Shown here: positions 17,941-26,307 of the stretch, in pieces | Position numbering within the stretch: the stretch's first letter is position 1 | Layout: the number at the start of each line of letters is the position of its first letter | Source of the DNA: Curtobacterium sp. Leaf261 | GTDB lineage: Bacteria > Actinomycetota > Actinomycetes > Actinomycetales > Microbacteriaceae | Reading direction: 5' to 3' | Length of the DNA stretch: 64,000 bases | NCBI RefSeq assembly: GCF_001422205.1 | Contig: NZ_LMMJ01000014.1 | Span: 54,365 to 118,364 of the forward strand | Notes under the pieces: model-generated | Told to the model about the DNA's origin: nothing | What the model saw: the letters and a program-made list of their open reading frames with translations, nothing else | Database searches by the model: none | Position numbers and translations under genes: made by a program

Positions 17941-18068
17941 CACCACCCAGTCTGCCCGACTTCCACCCCACCCTGCCCCACCCCACCGTCACGGTATCGG
18001 TCGACACGACAACTCGAGGTGCATATGCCAGGGTAGACGCGAACCCCAAAGCGAAAGGCGGCCTTCCT

Positions 18069-18413
18069 ATGGCGCAGAAAGTCACCACCCATCTCGTCGA
18101 CGATCTCACCGGCGACACCATCGGAGACGGCCAGGGCCGCACCGTCACGTTTGGTTTCGATGGCAGCCACTACGAAATCGACCTGACCAACGACAACGCC
18201 GACGCCCTTCGCAACGCGCTCTCGGACTACATCGCCGCTGCGCGCAAGACCACCGGACGAACCGGCCGCGCCACGAGCGGGAGCACCGCGAAGCGAGGCA
18301 ACACCGAAGAGCTCGGCAAGATCCGCGAATGGGCTGCAGCCAACGGGCACGAGGTGTCCTCACGCGGACGCATCAGCCAGGCCGTCCGCGACGCCTACGA
18401 CGCCGCACACTGA
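18069..18413 (+). CDS. lsr2: Lsr2 family nucleoid protein / xenogeneic silencer
   Basis: 114 residues, ATG start behind GAAAGGCGG. The N-terminus QKVTTHLVDDLTGDTI with FGFDGSHYEIDL is the dimerising beta-sheet domain of Lsr2. The helix NADALRNALSDYIAAAR follows, then a basic linker and the DNA-binding domain ending IREWAAANGHEVSSRGRISQAVRDAY, with the RGR AT-hook-like motif that inserts in the minor groove of AT-rich DNA. It acts as an actinobacterial H-NS analogue. Located inside an accessory region rich in lower-GC genes, it may be a second, island-borne copy that silences them; whether the genome has another copy cannot be seen here. Confidence 0.93.
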   Translation: MAQKVTTHLVDDLTGDTIGDGQGRTVTFGFDGSHYEIDLTNDNADALRNALSDYIAAARKTTGRTGRATSGSTAKRGNTEELGKIREWAAANGHEVSSRGRISQAVRDAYDAAH

Positions 18414-18431
18414 CACCACCCCCAGACGGAC

Positions 18432-18465
18432 AATGACCGGCCGCCCCGCAGGGCAGCCGGTCATT
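18432..18465. terminator. Hairpin after lsr2
   Basis: Perfect 10-bp arms AATGACCGGC and GCCGGTCATT with a 14-base loop. Between the lsr2 stop (18413) and the convergent TIR gene stop (18490), so it can serve both strands. Confidence 0.7.
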
Positions 18466-18489
18466 GCCGTTCGCTCCGATATGGCACTC

Positions 18490-19713
18490 TTATGGCAGTT
18501 GGGTGTGAGACGGGTTGTCGGAAACCCCAGTCGGGAGCGCGTCATCAGCGGGGAACTGGACTTCATCGAGTAGATCGGCCCACTCCTGCATGACCGCCTG
18601 TCCGTCAATGATATTTTGAGATCCCGTCTCGTATCGCTTCAGTGCTGGACGCATATCTCGCGATAGCCGTGCGAGGTTACGCCCACTATTGATAGCGGAC
18701 CGCACTTGTTCCGTAGCTTCCTCGCCCGCCTGCACCATTCCTCGGACCGAGTCTTGAGCCTGTGCGAGCGCAGTGCGATCCTCCGGAGTGACAGTCGTCT
18801 GCGCGTTGCCAATCTCAGCCAGGGCTCGGAAAGCGGGATCGATGCCGAGTAGCGTCCGCATGTACTCGTCACCCGCATCCACGATTCGTTGCGTGGGCGA
18901 CTCAAGCTCCGCCGCGACGCGCCTGAGGACGACGAGCTTTGCGGCAAAGTTGCTAGCCGGACGCCCATTCAGTTCAGCTGTCCCGGCCTGAAGGATTGCA
19001 TTAAATTCCTCGGCAGCATCCTGAAACCTCTTCATGGCAACGGTCCACGCTTCGGTGCGCTCAGGGAACTCCGCAACAAGCTCCAACGGAGAGGGCGCGT
19101 CTCCGTAGGGGTCGTCATTGGGCACGCCGGGAGCAGTGCTGTCCTGGCTCGCGGCGTCGGACGTCCGGACCCCTGGAGCTGAGTCCTGCGCTGGCTGCCT
19201 TTGGACCTCCTGCATCAAAACACGCAGCTCTTTGGCCAAATCGTTGACCGCTTGGCGATGTTCCGCCCCCGCTTCGTCCACCAGACGCAGGCGTTCCCAA
19301 TCTTTGTATTGCGTCTCAGCAGCAATAGCCTTTGCTTGATTGCGGCTAGTGGACACCAGATCCTCAACCGCCGTGTATCTGATGGCGAGAAGATACTTCG
19401 AAACTCCGAGTGCGCGTGTGGTGTTATAGAACTCGAAGAATTCTCGCCTGCACTCGTCGCTCGCAAAGAAAGATGGACTTAGCACCGGAATGAAAAAGGT
19501 TGTCGATTGGAGGGCGCCGTCGATGCGCTCTTTCCACTTTTGACCCCAACGAATATCGGAGCGATCCACGAATATTTCTAGCGTCTCGCCCGTAAGGACC
19601 CGGTATTCCATTTGGATCTTTTTGGCGAGACGCCGGATGCGACCCTGATCGGCTTCGTCGTCAATATGCGCGTAACTCAAAAAGCCCACCGCATTGTCCA
19701 GGTCGTAGTCCAT
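18490..19713 (-). CDS. TIR domain protein with long helical C-terminus
   Basis: 407 residues from ATG 19713; upstream in-frame codons do not look coding and no strong ribosome site is present. Residues about 9-140 are a TIR_2 domain: VGFLSYAHIDDEADQGRI, EIFVDRSDIRWGQKWKERID, TTFFIPVLSPSFFASDECRREF. The Glu of SDECRREF is the probable NADase residue. A Pro/Ser/Asp linker (about 195-225) leads to a helical domain (VAMKRFQDAAEEFNAIL, VLRRVAAELESPTQRI, LARLSRDMRPALKRYETG) that I do not recognise; it may oligomerise or sense. The protein could act alone as an NAD-depleting abortive infection effector. Codon use is somewhat less GC-rich in the TIR part than in the tail. Confidence 0.82.
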   Translation of the reverse strand: MDYDLDNAVGFLSYAHIDDEADQGRIRRLAKKIQMEYRVLTGETLEIFVDRSDIRWGQKWKERIDGALQSTTFFIPVLSPSFFASDECRREFFEFYNTTRALGVSKYLLAIRYTAVEDLVSTSRNQAKAIAAETQYKDWERLRLVDEAGAEHRQAVNDLAKELRVLMQEVQRQPAQDSAPGVRTSDAASQDSTAPGVPNDDPYGDAPSPLELVAEFPERTEAWTVAMKRFQDAAEEFNAILQAGTAELNGRPASNFAAKLVVLRRVAAELESPTQRIVDAGDEYMRTLLGIDPAFRALAEIGNAQTTVTPEDRTALAQAQDSVRGMVQAGEEATEQVRSAINSGRNLARLSRDMRPALKRYETGSQNIIDGQAVMQEWADLLDEVQFPADDALPTGVSDNPSHTQLP

Positions 19714-19893
19714 ACGTGGGAGTACATCGGGTTGCTGGCACGAAGTCAAGCCCACGAGGAGACAGTGGTTGTGGGGTACGCCCCAACACCGCTGTTCAAA
19801 CAGCCGTTGCCCGCGTGGCATGGGAAGGGAGACGCGGTCGCCACAGATCCGTGCGCGGGTCTAGAACCTGGGGCGACATCGCAGGTGCGCCTG

Positions 19894-20508
19894 TCAACCC
19901 GGCTCACCTAGGGCTACGCCGGCGTTGGCCGGATTGACGGCGGCCTGGTGGCGGTAGAGCGTGGCCCGCGACCACCCCACTAGATCCGCAGCGTCCTTCG
20001 CGGTGTGGCCGGAGGCGCGGGCATCGGCGACGATCGCGAGCTTCCGCGCCACGACGTCCGGGTTCACCGGCGGGCGTCCAAATCGTGTCCCCGCAGCACG
20101 AGCGACCGCGATGCCGGCATTGACGCGTTCCACGATGAGTTCACGCTCGTACTCCGCCAGTGTCGCCATCAGGTTCAACATCAGCCGCCCAGTCGACGTC
20201 GCCGGATCGATGCCATCCGAAACCGACCGAACCCCGATGCCCCGCTCCCCGAGCATCGTCACCGTCATCAACACGTCGACCAGGGACCGGCCAAGTCGAT
20301 CGACTCGCCACACCACGACCGTGTCCCCGGCGTCGGCGTACTCGAGCAGCCGCGCCATCCCCGGACGGGACGCAGCTTCCTTCCGCCCCGAGGTGATGTC
20401 GGCATAGATGTCTCGCTCGTCGACGCCGGCGTCGACGAGCGCATCGATCTGCAGCTGCGCGTCTTGCGCTCCGGTACTGATCCGGGTGTATCCGAGAAGC
20501 CTCACCAA
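19894..20508 (-). CDS. Serine recombinase (resolvase/invertase family)
   Basis: 204 residues, the standard small resolvase size. The catalytic region LLGYTRISTGAQDAQLQ carries the nucleophile Ser in RIST. VVVWRVDRLGRSLVDVL and GRLMLNLMATLAEYERELIVER are the conserved Arg and E-helix regions, and the C-terminus has a Hin-type helix-turn-helix (TAKDAADLVGWSRATLYRH). It probably resolves or inverts DNA between res-like sites in its own promoter region. No transposase is left beside it, so it may be the relic of a transposon or belong to a plasmid or island maintenance module. Close to the right edge of the accessory region. Confidence 0.93.
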   Translation of the reverse strand: MVRLLGYTRISTGAQDAQLQIDALVDAGVDERDIYADITSGRKEAASRPGMARLLEYADAGDTVVVWRVDRLGRSLVDVLMTVTMLGERGIGVRSVSDGIDPATSTGRLMLNLMATLAEYERELIVERVNAGIAVARAAGTRFGRPPVNPDVVARKLAIVADARASGHTAKDAADLVGWSRATLYRHQAAVNPANAGVALGEPG

Positions 20509-20513
20509 CCCAG

Positions 20514-20640
20514 TGTCTCAGCAACCCAGTCAAATGGGGTTCGAGACACGAGGCGCGTCGAGACGACTTTCTGAGACAACCTGTACTCCCGGTAATCCGG
20601 GAGTTGCGCGAAGCAACGACCATCCCCCTCACGTGTCTCG
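20514..20640. promoter_or_regulatory. Res-like sites upstream of the resolvase
   Basis: Four TGTCTC half-sites lie upstream of the gene: TGTCTCA at 20514, GAGACA at 20543, TGAGACA at 20572 and TGTCTCG at 20634. The first two form a 35-bp inverted pair, as in resolvase subsites. Between the pairs is a perfect hairpin ACTCCCGG-TAAT-CCGGGAGT at 20585-20604. Probably both the recombination site and the promoter of the resolvase gene. Confidence 0.6.
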
Positions 20641-20849
20641 CAAACGTATAGCTTAATGAGGCACCAGCAGTGTTGCGTCTAGGCGATCGAACCGGCCACC
20701 CATGACCTGGCCCAAGTGGATCCAATCCACCGTCTGTACCCCGTCCACAAGCGCGGCTGGTGTCTGAGCCTCCGCTCGAAGCAGGCCACGTCGGCACGCG
20801 ACCAAGATGGACGACCGCGTCCGGCAGGGAATCGGTCGCCGGGCGGCGC
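20641..20849. other. Intergenic stretch, no gene recognised
   Basis: Between the res-like sites and the gene remnant. It has scattered open frames without regular codon structure. I see no tRNA, terminator or repeat that would mark an island attachment site. Confidence 0.35.
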
Positions 20850-21074
20850 TCAGGCCAGCGGATTGGCCTCGGGGCCAAGGGCAATCAGGGTCCCTATGAA
20901 GCGTGCCGGTCTCTCTTCGTCCGTAAAGGTCACCGGATCGCTCTCGGAAACCGGGATCATTCCGCTAGCTCCCTGATCCGTCCTGAACCAGACCGCCGGT
21001 GCTTTCTCCCGGCCCTCGCGCACGGCGAGCAGCGCGGCGGCTGCAAGCCCCGGCCAGTCCGCCTCCTGGCTCGC
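20850..21074 (-). pseudogene. Possible 5'-truncated gene at island edge
   Basis: A minus frame with protein-like composition reads SQEADWPGLAAAALLAVREG, then KAPAVWFRTDQGASGMIPVS and DEERPARFIGTLIALGPEAN, ending at TGA 20852. No ATG/GTG with a ribosome site is found at its front; upstream lies the 44-bp terminator palindrome. It is either a short gene with an unusual start or the remains of a gene cut by island insertion. Family unknown. Confidence 0.4.
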
Positions 21075-21110
21075 TGCACGCGCTGGACGCGCACCGACCC
21101 GACCCGACGA

Positions 21111-21154
21111 CGGACTGGAGGCGCGGTGCCAGCCGACACCGCGCCTCCAGTCCG
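21111..21154. terminator. 44-bp palindrome, copy 1
   Basis: 18-bp perfect arms (CGGACTGGAGGCGCGGTG and its complement) enclose eight bases. It lies 30 bases after the hydrolase stop on the minus strand. Same family as 35997 and 55913. Confidence 0.75.
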
Positions 21155-21183
21155 ACCACTGCTCGCGTCGCGAGCGGTCAGCG

Positions 21184-22020
21184 CTACTTCTGCAGGAACT
21201 CCAGCACGACCCGGTTCCACTCGTCGGCGTGGCTGACCGTGACGCCGTGCGGCGCGCCCTCGACGACGTAGAGCTCGGAGCCGGCGATCGCCTCGTGCGT
21301 GCGCTTGCCGGACCCGGCGAACGGCACGGTGCCGTCGCCGTCGCCGTGGATGACGAGGGTCGGGACGGTGACCTTCGGCAGGTCCTCGCGGAAGTCGGTG
21401 TTCGCGAAGGCGGCCATGCACTCGAGCGCGGCGGTCTTCGAGGCCTGGTGCGCGAGCGTCAGGGCCTCCTGGCGCTGTGCCTCGGTGACCTTGAGCTCGC
21501 CATCCACGGAGAAGAAGTCCGTCGTGAACTGGTCGTAGAAGTCGTCCTCGCTCTTGGTGAGGCCGGCGGTCATCTCGGCGGCCTGTTCCTTGGGCAGCGG
21601 GCCCTCGGGGTTGTCATCGGTGTGCAGGAGGTACGGCGGCACGGCCGAGGCGAACACCACGCTGTGGATGCGCTCGGTGCCGTACTTCGAGAAGTACCGG
21701 GCGACCTCGCCGCCGCCCATCGAGAAGCCGACGAGCGTGACGTCGTCCAGGTCGAGCTCGGTGAGCAGGGTGTGCAGGTCCTCGGTGAGGGTGTCGTAGG
21801 TGTAGCCCGAGTGCGGCTTGTCGCTGCGCCCGAACCCGCGGCGGTCGTACGTGACGACGCGGTGGCCGGCTGCCTCGAAGGCGGGGACCTGGTTCGACCA
21901 GGACTCGCCCGACAACGGCCAGCCGTGGATGAGGACGACCGGGCGTCCGCTCCCGCCGGTGTCGTCGACGTGCAGGTTCGTGTCCTTGAAGAGTCCGTGG
22001 TGTGCGGTGATCTCTGCCAT
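21184..22020 (-). CDS. Alpha/beta hydrolase (arylesterase / non-heme haloperoxidase type)
   Basis: 278 residues. Oxyanion segment VLIHGWPLSGESW, nucleophile elbow GFSMGGGE with the catalytic Ser, an acid Asp in VIHGDGDGTVPF and His in GAPHGVTVSHADEW complete the triad. Length and the HGWPLS/DRRGFGRS pattern match cofactor-free haloperoxidase-like esterases. The protein is cytoplasmic with no signal. Natural substrate unknown; such enzymes usually hydrolyse small aryl or lactone esters. It is a single gene ended by the 44-bp palindrome and divergent from the small membrane gene at 22247. Confidence 0.92.
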   Translation of the reverse strand: MAEITAHHGLFKDTNLHVDDTGGSGRPVVLIHGWPLSGESWSNQVPAFEAAGHRVVTYDRRGFGRSDKPHSGYTYDTLTEDLHTLLTELDLDDVTLVGFSMGGGEVARYFSKYGTERIHSVVFASAVPPYLLHTDDNPEGPLPKEQAAEMTAGLTKSEDDFYDQFTTDFFSVDGELKVTEAQRQEALTLAHQASKTAALECMAAFANTDFREDLPKVTVPTLVIHGDGDGTVPFAGSGKRTHEAIAGSELYVVEGAPHGVTVSHADEWNRVVLEFLQK

Positions 22021-22246
22021 GGTGGTGCTCCTTCCGGCGCGTGGTTCACGCCTCGACGTCGTTCGTACGCTGCGGTGGTTGGCGGACGGTGGATGGTCCG
22101 GTAAGCGCAGGCGACGACTGTCGTCGATCGATCTCGGATCAGGACCAACCCCGATCGAGGGGTGCTCCGAACCAGTGGCATCGATCCCGTGACGACGCGG
22201 TGCTCCGACCCGGAGACCGCTCGCGCGGACGGATCAGGGGTGCGTC

Positions 22247-22414
22247 GTGAACGAATCGATCATGAGTGTGGCCATCTGCATCGTGGGGCTGGCGGCCCTC
22301 GGCGTCTTCGTGGTGGAGGTCTTCACGCCGCGGCACCGCCGCGAGGAGCGTGCCCGTGTGCGGCGTGAGCGGCGCGCGGCTGGAGGGCGGGGCGGGGACG
22401 CGGCCCAGCACTGA
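22247..22414 (+). CDS. Short single-span membrane protein
   Basis: 55 residues from GTG 22247, with AGGGG seven bases upstream (ATG 22262 is an alternative). Residues about 7-24 (VAICIVGLAALGVFVVEV) form one membrane helix, followed by a strongly basic tail (RHRREERARVRRERRAAG). This topology is common among short actinobacterial membrane peptides of unknown role. The stop codon lies in the first unit of a short direct repeat. Confidence 0.55.
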   Translation: MNESIMSVAICIVGLAALGVFVVEVFTPRHRREERARVRRERRAAGGRGGDAAQH

Positions 22415-22459
22415 CGGCCGGCATCCCAGCACTGACGGCCGGCGTCTCAGCACCGACGG
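22404..22459. repeat. 21-bp direct repeat
   Basis: CCCAGCACTGACGGCCGGC occurs at 22404-22422 and 22425-22443, with a degenerate third unit at 22446-22459. The first unit contains the stop codon of the small membrane gene. Confidence 0.8.
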
Positions 22460-22489
22460 GGACGCCGGGCCCGCAGCGCATGCAGTCGA

Positions 22490-23965
22490 CTAGACGCTGG
22501 CCTCGGTGCCCCGCACCTTACCGATCACGACGTCGACGATCCCGGCGACGAGCGCCGCCGCGACGAAGCCGAGCGAGACAGCGAGCCCGAGCGGCAGGCC
22601 CTGGCTGTAGTCGCCGTGCGACGACGCCAGCGAGGAGTAGAAGACACTCCCGACGGCGGCGATCCCCACGGCGGAACCGACCCGCGCACCGACCTGGATG
22701 AGCCCGCCGGCCGAGCCGCCCTGTTCGACGGGCACCTCGGACAGGGTGAGCGTCTGGTTCGGCGAGATGGTCAGCCCCGAGCCGATCCCTGCCACGAGCA
22801 ACGGGATGACGAGCCACCATCCCAGGTCGCGCTCGAAGTGCATGCTGACGACCCACACGACGCCGCCGAGGCCGAGCAGGACCAGGACCGTCCCGACGAC
22901 GATGAGCTGCCGGCCGAAGCGGCTGACCATCCGCCCGCCGATCGTCGACGCGACGCCGGAGCCGATCGCGAACGGGATCGATGACAGGCCGGCGAGCAGC
23001 GCCGAGTACTTGAGCCCGGACTGCAGCGCGATCGTCAGGACGAAGAACAGCGGGGTGAACCCGGCGAAGTAGACCGTCGCGAGCCCGACGCCGAGCGAGA
23101 ACGACCGGCGGGAGAACAGCCGGAGGTCGATCACGGGCTCCTTCGTCCGCTCGTAGCGACGTTCCCAGAGCACGAAGACCACGGCGAGCACGACGGCGAC
23201 GACGATGAGCCACCACTTCGCGCCGCCCTTCCACTCCTGCGACTGCACGAACGGCAACAGGAGTGCGACGACCGATGCGCCGAGGAGCACGATGCCGACG
23301 GGGTCGAAGTCGTGCTTCCGCCCCGCCTGCGACCGGTCGCGGCCCGGCAGGTACCGGAAGGCCAGGAGGATCGTCACGAGTCCGATGGGCAGGTTCACGA
23401 AGAAGACGGCACGCCACCCGTTCTCGGTGCCGAACGCTGTGATGAGGAGACCGCCGACCAGCGGGCCGATCGCCGTCGCGATGCCGACCGTCGCGCCGAA
23501 GAGCCCGAACGCCGTGCCCCGCTCCTTGCCGCGGAACAGCTGCTGGATGAGCGCCGTGACCTGCGGGGTGAGGAGTCCGCCCGCGAGACCCTGCACGAGC
23601 CGGGCGATCACGAGGAAGACGCCGTTCGGGGCGAACCCGCAGAGCGCACTCGCGAGGGTGAACAGCAGCACACCGATCACGAACATCCGACGTCGTCCGC
23701 TCACGTCGCCGAGTCGTCCACCCGGGACGAGCAGGAGCCCGAACGACAGCGCGTACCCGGAGAGGATCCACTGGATGGCCTCCGGGGAGGCGCCGGGGAG
23801 CCCGGACGAGATCGACTGCAGTGCGACGTTGACGATCGACACGTCGAGCAGCACGACCCCGCCGCCGAGCAGGCAGACGACGAGCGCCTTCCACCGGTTC
23901 GGGTCCGGCTCGGAGGTGGGGTCGTCCTGCCGGCGTGCGGCACTGTCGCGAGGGGTCGATGTCAC
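22490..23965 (-). CDS. MFS drug/metabolite exporter, DHA2 (14-helix) family
   Basis: 491 residues from GTG 23965 (VTSTPRDSAARR); longer upstream starts add a non-coding-like segment. Helix 1 begins KALVVCLLGGGVVLLDVSIVNVALQSI, the DHA2 motif D1 (LDVSIVNVAL) that proton-coupled multidrug pumps carry. Motif A LGDVSGRRRMFV lies in loop 2-3. About 14 hydrophobic helices follow through QVGARVGSAVGIAAVGSVF. Probably exports a toxic compound with the proton gradient. It is followed downstream on the same strand by no close gene, while the flavin monooxygenase at 24148 lies upstream with a 180-base gap, so the two could be co-regulated. Confidence 0.92.
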   Translation of the reverse strand: MTSTPRDSAARRQDDPTSEPDPNRWKALVVCLLGGGVVLLDVSIVNVALQSISSGLPGASPEAIQWILSGYALSFGLLLVPGGRLGDVSGRRRMFVIGVLLFTLASALCGFAPNGVFLVIARLVQGLAGGLLTPQVTALIQQLFRGKERGTAFGLFGATVGIATAIGPLVGGLLITAFGTENGWRAVFFVNLPIGLVTILLAFRYLPGRDRSQAGRKHDFDPVGIVLLGASVVALLLPFVQSQEWKGGAKWWLIVVAVVLAVVFVLWERRYERTKEPVIDLRLFSRRSFSLGVGLATVYFAGFTPLFFVLTIALQSGLKYSALLAGLSSIPFAIGSGVASTIGGRMVSRFGRQLIVVGTVLVLLGLGGVVWVVSMHFERDLGWWLVIPLLVAGIGSGLTISPNQTLTLSEVPVEQGGSAGGLIQVGARVGSAVGIAAVGSVFYSSLASSHGDYSQGLPLGLAVSLGFVAAALVAGIVDVVIGKVRGTEASV

Positions 23966-24147
23966 TCGCTGGACACTATGCCGGCACCGCGACCGGGGTT
24001 CCGAGCCGGTACGAACTCGCAGCCCGGTGTCCGCACAGCGCGGTGGCGGCGGCTGGGCGCTGTCGGGTTGCGCGCAGAGCGACAGGATCGCCCGATGTTC
24101 GGGCCCGATCGGTCGCTTTGCCCGCAATCCGCGCGGCCGCGCGGGCG

Positions 24148-25407
24148 TCAGGCCGCCGGGCGGGCCTCCGCGCGCTCGGGCATCGGGGGGAGGGTGAAGT
24201 CGTCCGCCGGCGGCCGCTGGAACATCCGCTGCAGGGCGCGTCCGAACGGCGAGGCCGCGATGCGCATCACGGTGTTGAGGGCTGTGATCCCCGCGCGGCT
24301 GAACGGGTTCGCAGCGCCGGGCGTCCCCGGCGGCAGGTCCTGTGCTCGTTCCGTGTAACCGCGGAACTCGCGCTCGTAGGTGCGGAGGGCCTCCCGTCCG
24401 TCGTCACTGCGGCGCAGCGCGCTGCCGAGCATGTACGCGCCCACCAGCGAGAGCGTCGTGCCCATCCCGCTCACCGGCGAGGCGCAGTACGCGGCATCGC
24501 CGAGGAGCACGACCCGACCGGTCGACCACCGCGGTGCCCGCACCTGCGCGATCGTCTGCGAGTACACGTCGTCCGCGTCGTCGAGCGCGGCGAGGATCCG
24601 CTCCGACTGCCAGCCGGCGCCGGTGAACCGCTCGCGGAGCGCGGCCACGAGTTCGTCGCGGTCGAGGCGGCCGATGTCGGGGGCGTCCCGGTCGATGCGC
24701 GAGTTGAGGAGCGCACGCGTCGTGCCGTGGTTGTCCGGGCGCAGGGTGACGGACCGGCCGCCCGGCGCGTTGTACCAGCGCCACCAGCGGTCGTCGTCCT
24801 CGGTCCGCGGGATCGTCAGGAACGTGCACTGCAGGCCGAGCGGGCGGAGCTGGACCTCGGCGCCGAACACCATGCGGCGCGTGGTGGACCTGAGGCCCTC
24901 GGCGATCACGACGAGCTCGAACTCCTCGTCCGCGGCGTGCTCGAACGACACCGTCGCGGGTCCGCCGTTGCCGGGGCCGGACGGGTCCTTCGTGGTCGGG
25001 TCGTCGATCGCGGTGATGCGGTCCCCGAAGCGGTACTTGACACCCTCGGTCGACCCGATGACGATCTCGGCGAGGTCGCCGCGGAGGATCTCCGCCTCGG
25101 CCGTCGCACCGCCGGTGTCGTCGGTCCCCGCCGGGAACTCGGCGATCGCGCTGCCGTCGGCCGTGACGAAGCGGGTCCCGACCTCGCCGGTGCCCGCCGC
25201 GAGGACGGCCTCGTCGAGGCCCATGCGGCGGAGCACCTCGCGCCCGGCGCCCCGGACGTCGACGTTCTGCCCGCCGGTGCGGAGTGCGGGGGCCCGCTCG
25301 ACGATGGTGACCTGCCAGCCGTCACGTCGCAGCCAGTGCGCGAGGGCGGGTCCGGCGATGCTCGCACCGGAGATCAGGGCGCGACGGGGTGTTCCTGGGG
25401 TGGTCAT
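24148..25407 (-). CDS. FAD-dependent monooxygenase (PHBH/TetX-like)
   Basis: 419 residues from ATG 25407 (an ATG/GTG four codons upstream is possible). The N-terminal dinucleotide fold RALISGASIAGPALAHWL lacks one Gly of the classical GxGxxG (GASIAG), as in TetX-like enzymes. The middle has LVVIAEGLRSTTRRMVFG, the DG-like motif. VVLLGDAAYCASPVSGMG is the second FAD motif. It likely hydroxylates an aromatic or polyketide-like compound with NADPH. The C-terminus has the extended FSRAGITALNTVMRIAASPFGR helix typical of the family. It lies upstream of the DHA2 exporter on the same strand, suggesting joint detoxification. Confidence 0.9.
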   Translation of the reverse strand: MTTPGTPRRALISGASIAGPALAHWLRRDGWQVTIVERAPALRTGGQNVDVRGAGREVLRRMGLDEAVLAAGTGEVGTRFVTADGSAIAEFPAGTDDTGGATAEAEILRGDLAEIVIGSTEGVKYRFGDRITAIDDPTTKDPSGPGNGGPATVSFEHAADEEFELVVIAEGLRSTTRRMVFGAEVQLRPLGLQCTFLTIPRTEDDDRWWRWYNAPGGRSVTLRPDNHGTTRALLNSRIDRDAPDIGRLDRDELVAALRERFTGAGWQSERILAALDDADDVYSQTIAQVRAPRWSTGRVVLLGDAAYCASPVSGMGTTLSLVGAYMLGSALRRSDDGREALRTYEREFRGYTERAQDLPPGTPGAANPFSRAGITALNTVMRIAASPFGRALQRMFQRPPADDFTLPPMPERAEARPAA

Positions 25408-25471
25408 CCGGCCACTCAACTCCGGGCCGCCGACCTGTCGCTGTGCGACGCTGCGCTGCTACGGTCGGTGG

Positions 25472-25975
25472 ATGGGGGAAGAACTGCTGACGGCGCCCGT
25501 CATGGCAGCGCACGGCCGACCGCTCCGGGTCCGTGGCTGGACGGTCGTCCTCGTCATGGTCGTCGCGCTCGCGGTGTACGGGGTCCTCGGGTCGTGGAGT
25601 GCCAGCATCGGACTCGGCGGTGAGGACGGCGACGGCAACTGGATCGACCTGCAGGGCACCGTCGTCGACAGAGCGCCCCTCACGGTCGACGTGGTCGGAC
25701 ACCCAGCACCCGCGGTCACGATGCTCCTGGTGCTGATGGGGGTCGCCGGGGTCGTGGTGCCTCCGACGCTCGCGCGGTACGGCCATGCTCGTGCCGGGCT
25801 GCTCGTCCGTCGGTGGGCGCTCGTCGCGATGCCCGTGCTGGTCGTCGCGGGGTTCCTGGTCTTCAGCGTGTGGCAGTCGCACGTCGTCGGTGCGGCGCTC
25901 CCGACCGCGGGGACGCATCCCCCGGTGTTCCCGTTCGGCGGCGCCTCCGTGCAGATCGGCCGCATGCACCACTGA
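25472..25975 (+). CDS. Integral membrane protein, unknown
   Basis: 167 residues from ATG 25472. Three membrane segments: TVVLVMVVALAVYGVLGSW, VTMLLVLMGVAGVVVPPTL and WALVAMPVLVVAGFLVFSVW. Between the first two a polar outside loop (GLGGEDGDGNWIDLQGTVVD) is predicted. There is no named family. It starts 64 bases from the divergent monooxygenase start. Confidence 0.75.
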   Translation: MGEELLTAPVMAAHGRPLRVRGWTVVLVMVVALAVYGVLGSWSASIGLGGEDGDGNWIDLQGTVVDRAPLTVDVVGHPAPAVTMLLVLMGVAGVVVPPTLARYGHARAGLLVRRWALVAMPVLVVAGFLVFSVWQSHVVGAALPTAGTHPPVFPFGGASVQIGRMHH

Positions 25976-25997
25976 CGAACGGCGCGCCGCGCGCGGG

Positions 25998-26195
25998 TCA
26001 GTCCTCGGTCTCGGCGGGCCCCTCGTCCTCGACGCCGGTCTCGTCCATCCGGTCGCGGAGGTGATCGGCCATCGATGCCGCACCCTCGTGCCCGTGGTCG
26101 TGCTCGACCTGCTCGATGAGGCCGTGCAGCTTCTCGTGGTTGGTCGCGTCGGTGGCGCCGTCCATGACGGGCTCGGTCTGGTCAGGCTTGCTCAT
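25998..26195 (-). CDS. Small acidic protein, unknown
   Basis: 65 residues from ATG 26195 (MSKPDQTEPV). Highly acidic and His-containing (GLIEQVEHDHGHEGAASMADHLRDRMDE), no hydrophobic segment, probably one or two amphipathic helices. Similar short acidic proteins are common in Microbacteriaceae, without known role. A start 14 codons upstream is possible but adds a basic, non-coding-like stretch. Confidence 0.65.
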   Translation of the reverse strand: MSKPDQTEPVMDGATDATNHEKLHGLIEQVEHDHGHEGAASMADHLRDRMDETGVEDEGPAETED

Positions 26196-26307
26196 GTACC
26201 GGACGCTACGCGGGCGCTGCCGAGAATGCGGGAACACGGAGTCTGTGGGTAGCCGGACCCCCGGTTTCCGCAGGTTCGCCGGCCCGGTGAGCGGGACCGG
26301 CGCCGGA

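Noticed and set aside
1..21110. A tRNA gene or duplicated tRNA end as island attachment site
   Set aside because: I found no cloverleaf-like sequence or long direct repeat at either side of the accessory region.
19894..21110. An intact transposon around the resolvase
   Set aside because: No transposase and no terminal inverted repeats are visible; only the resolvase and its res-like sites remain.
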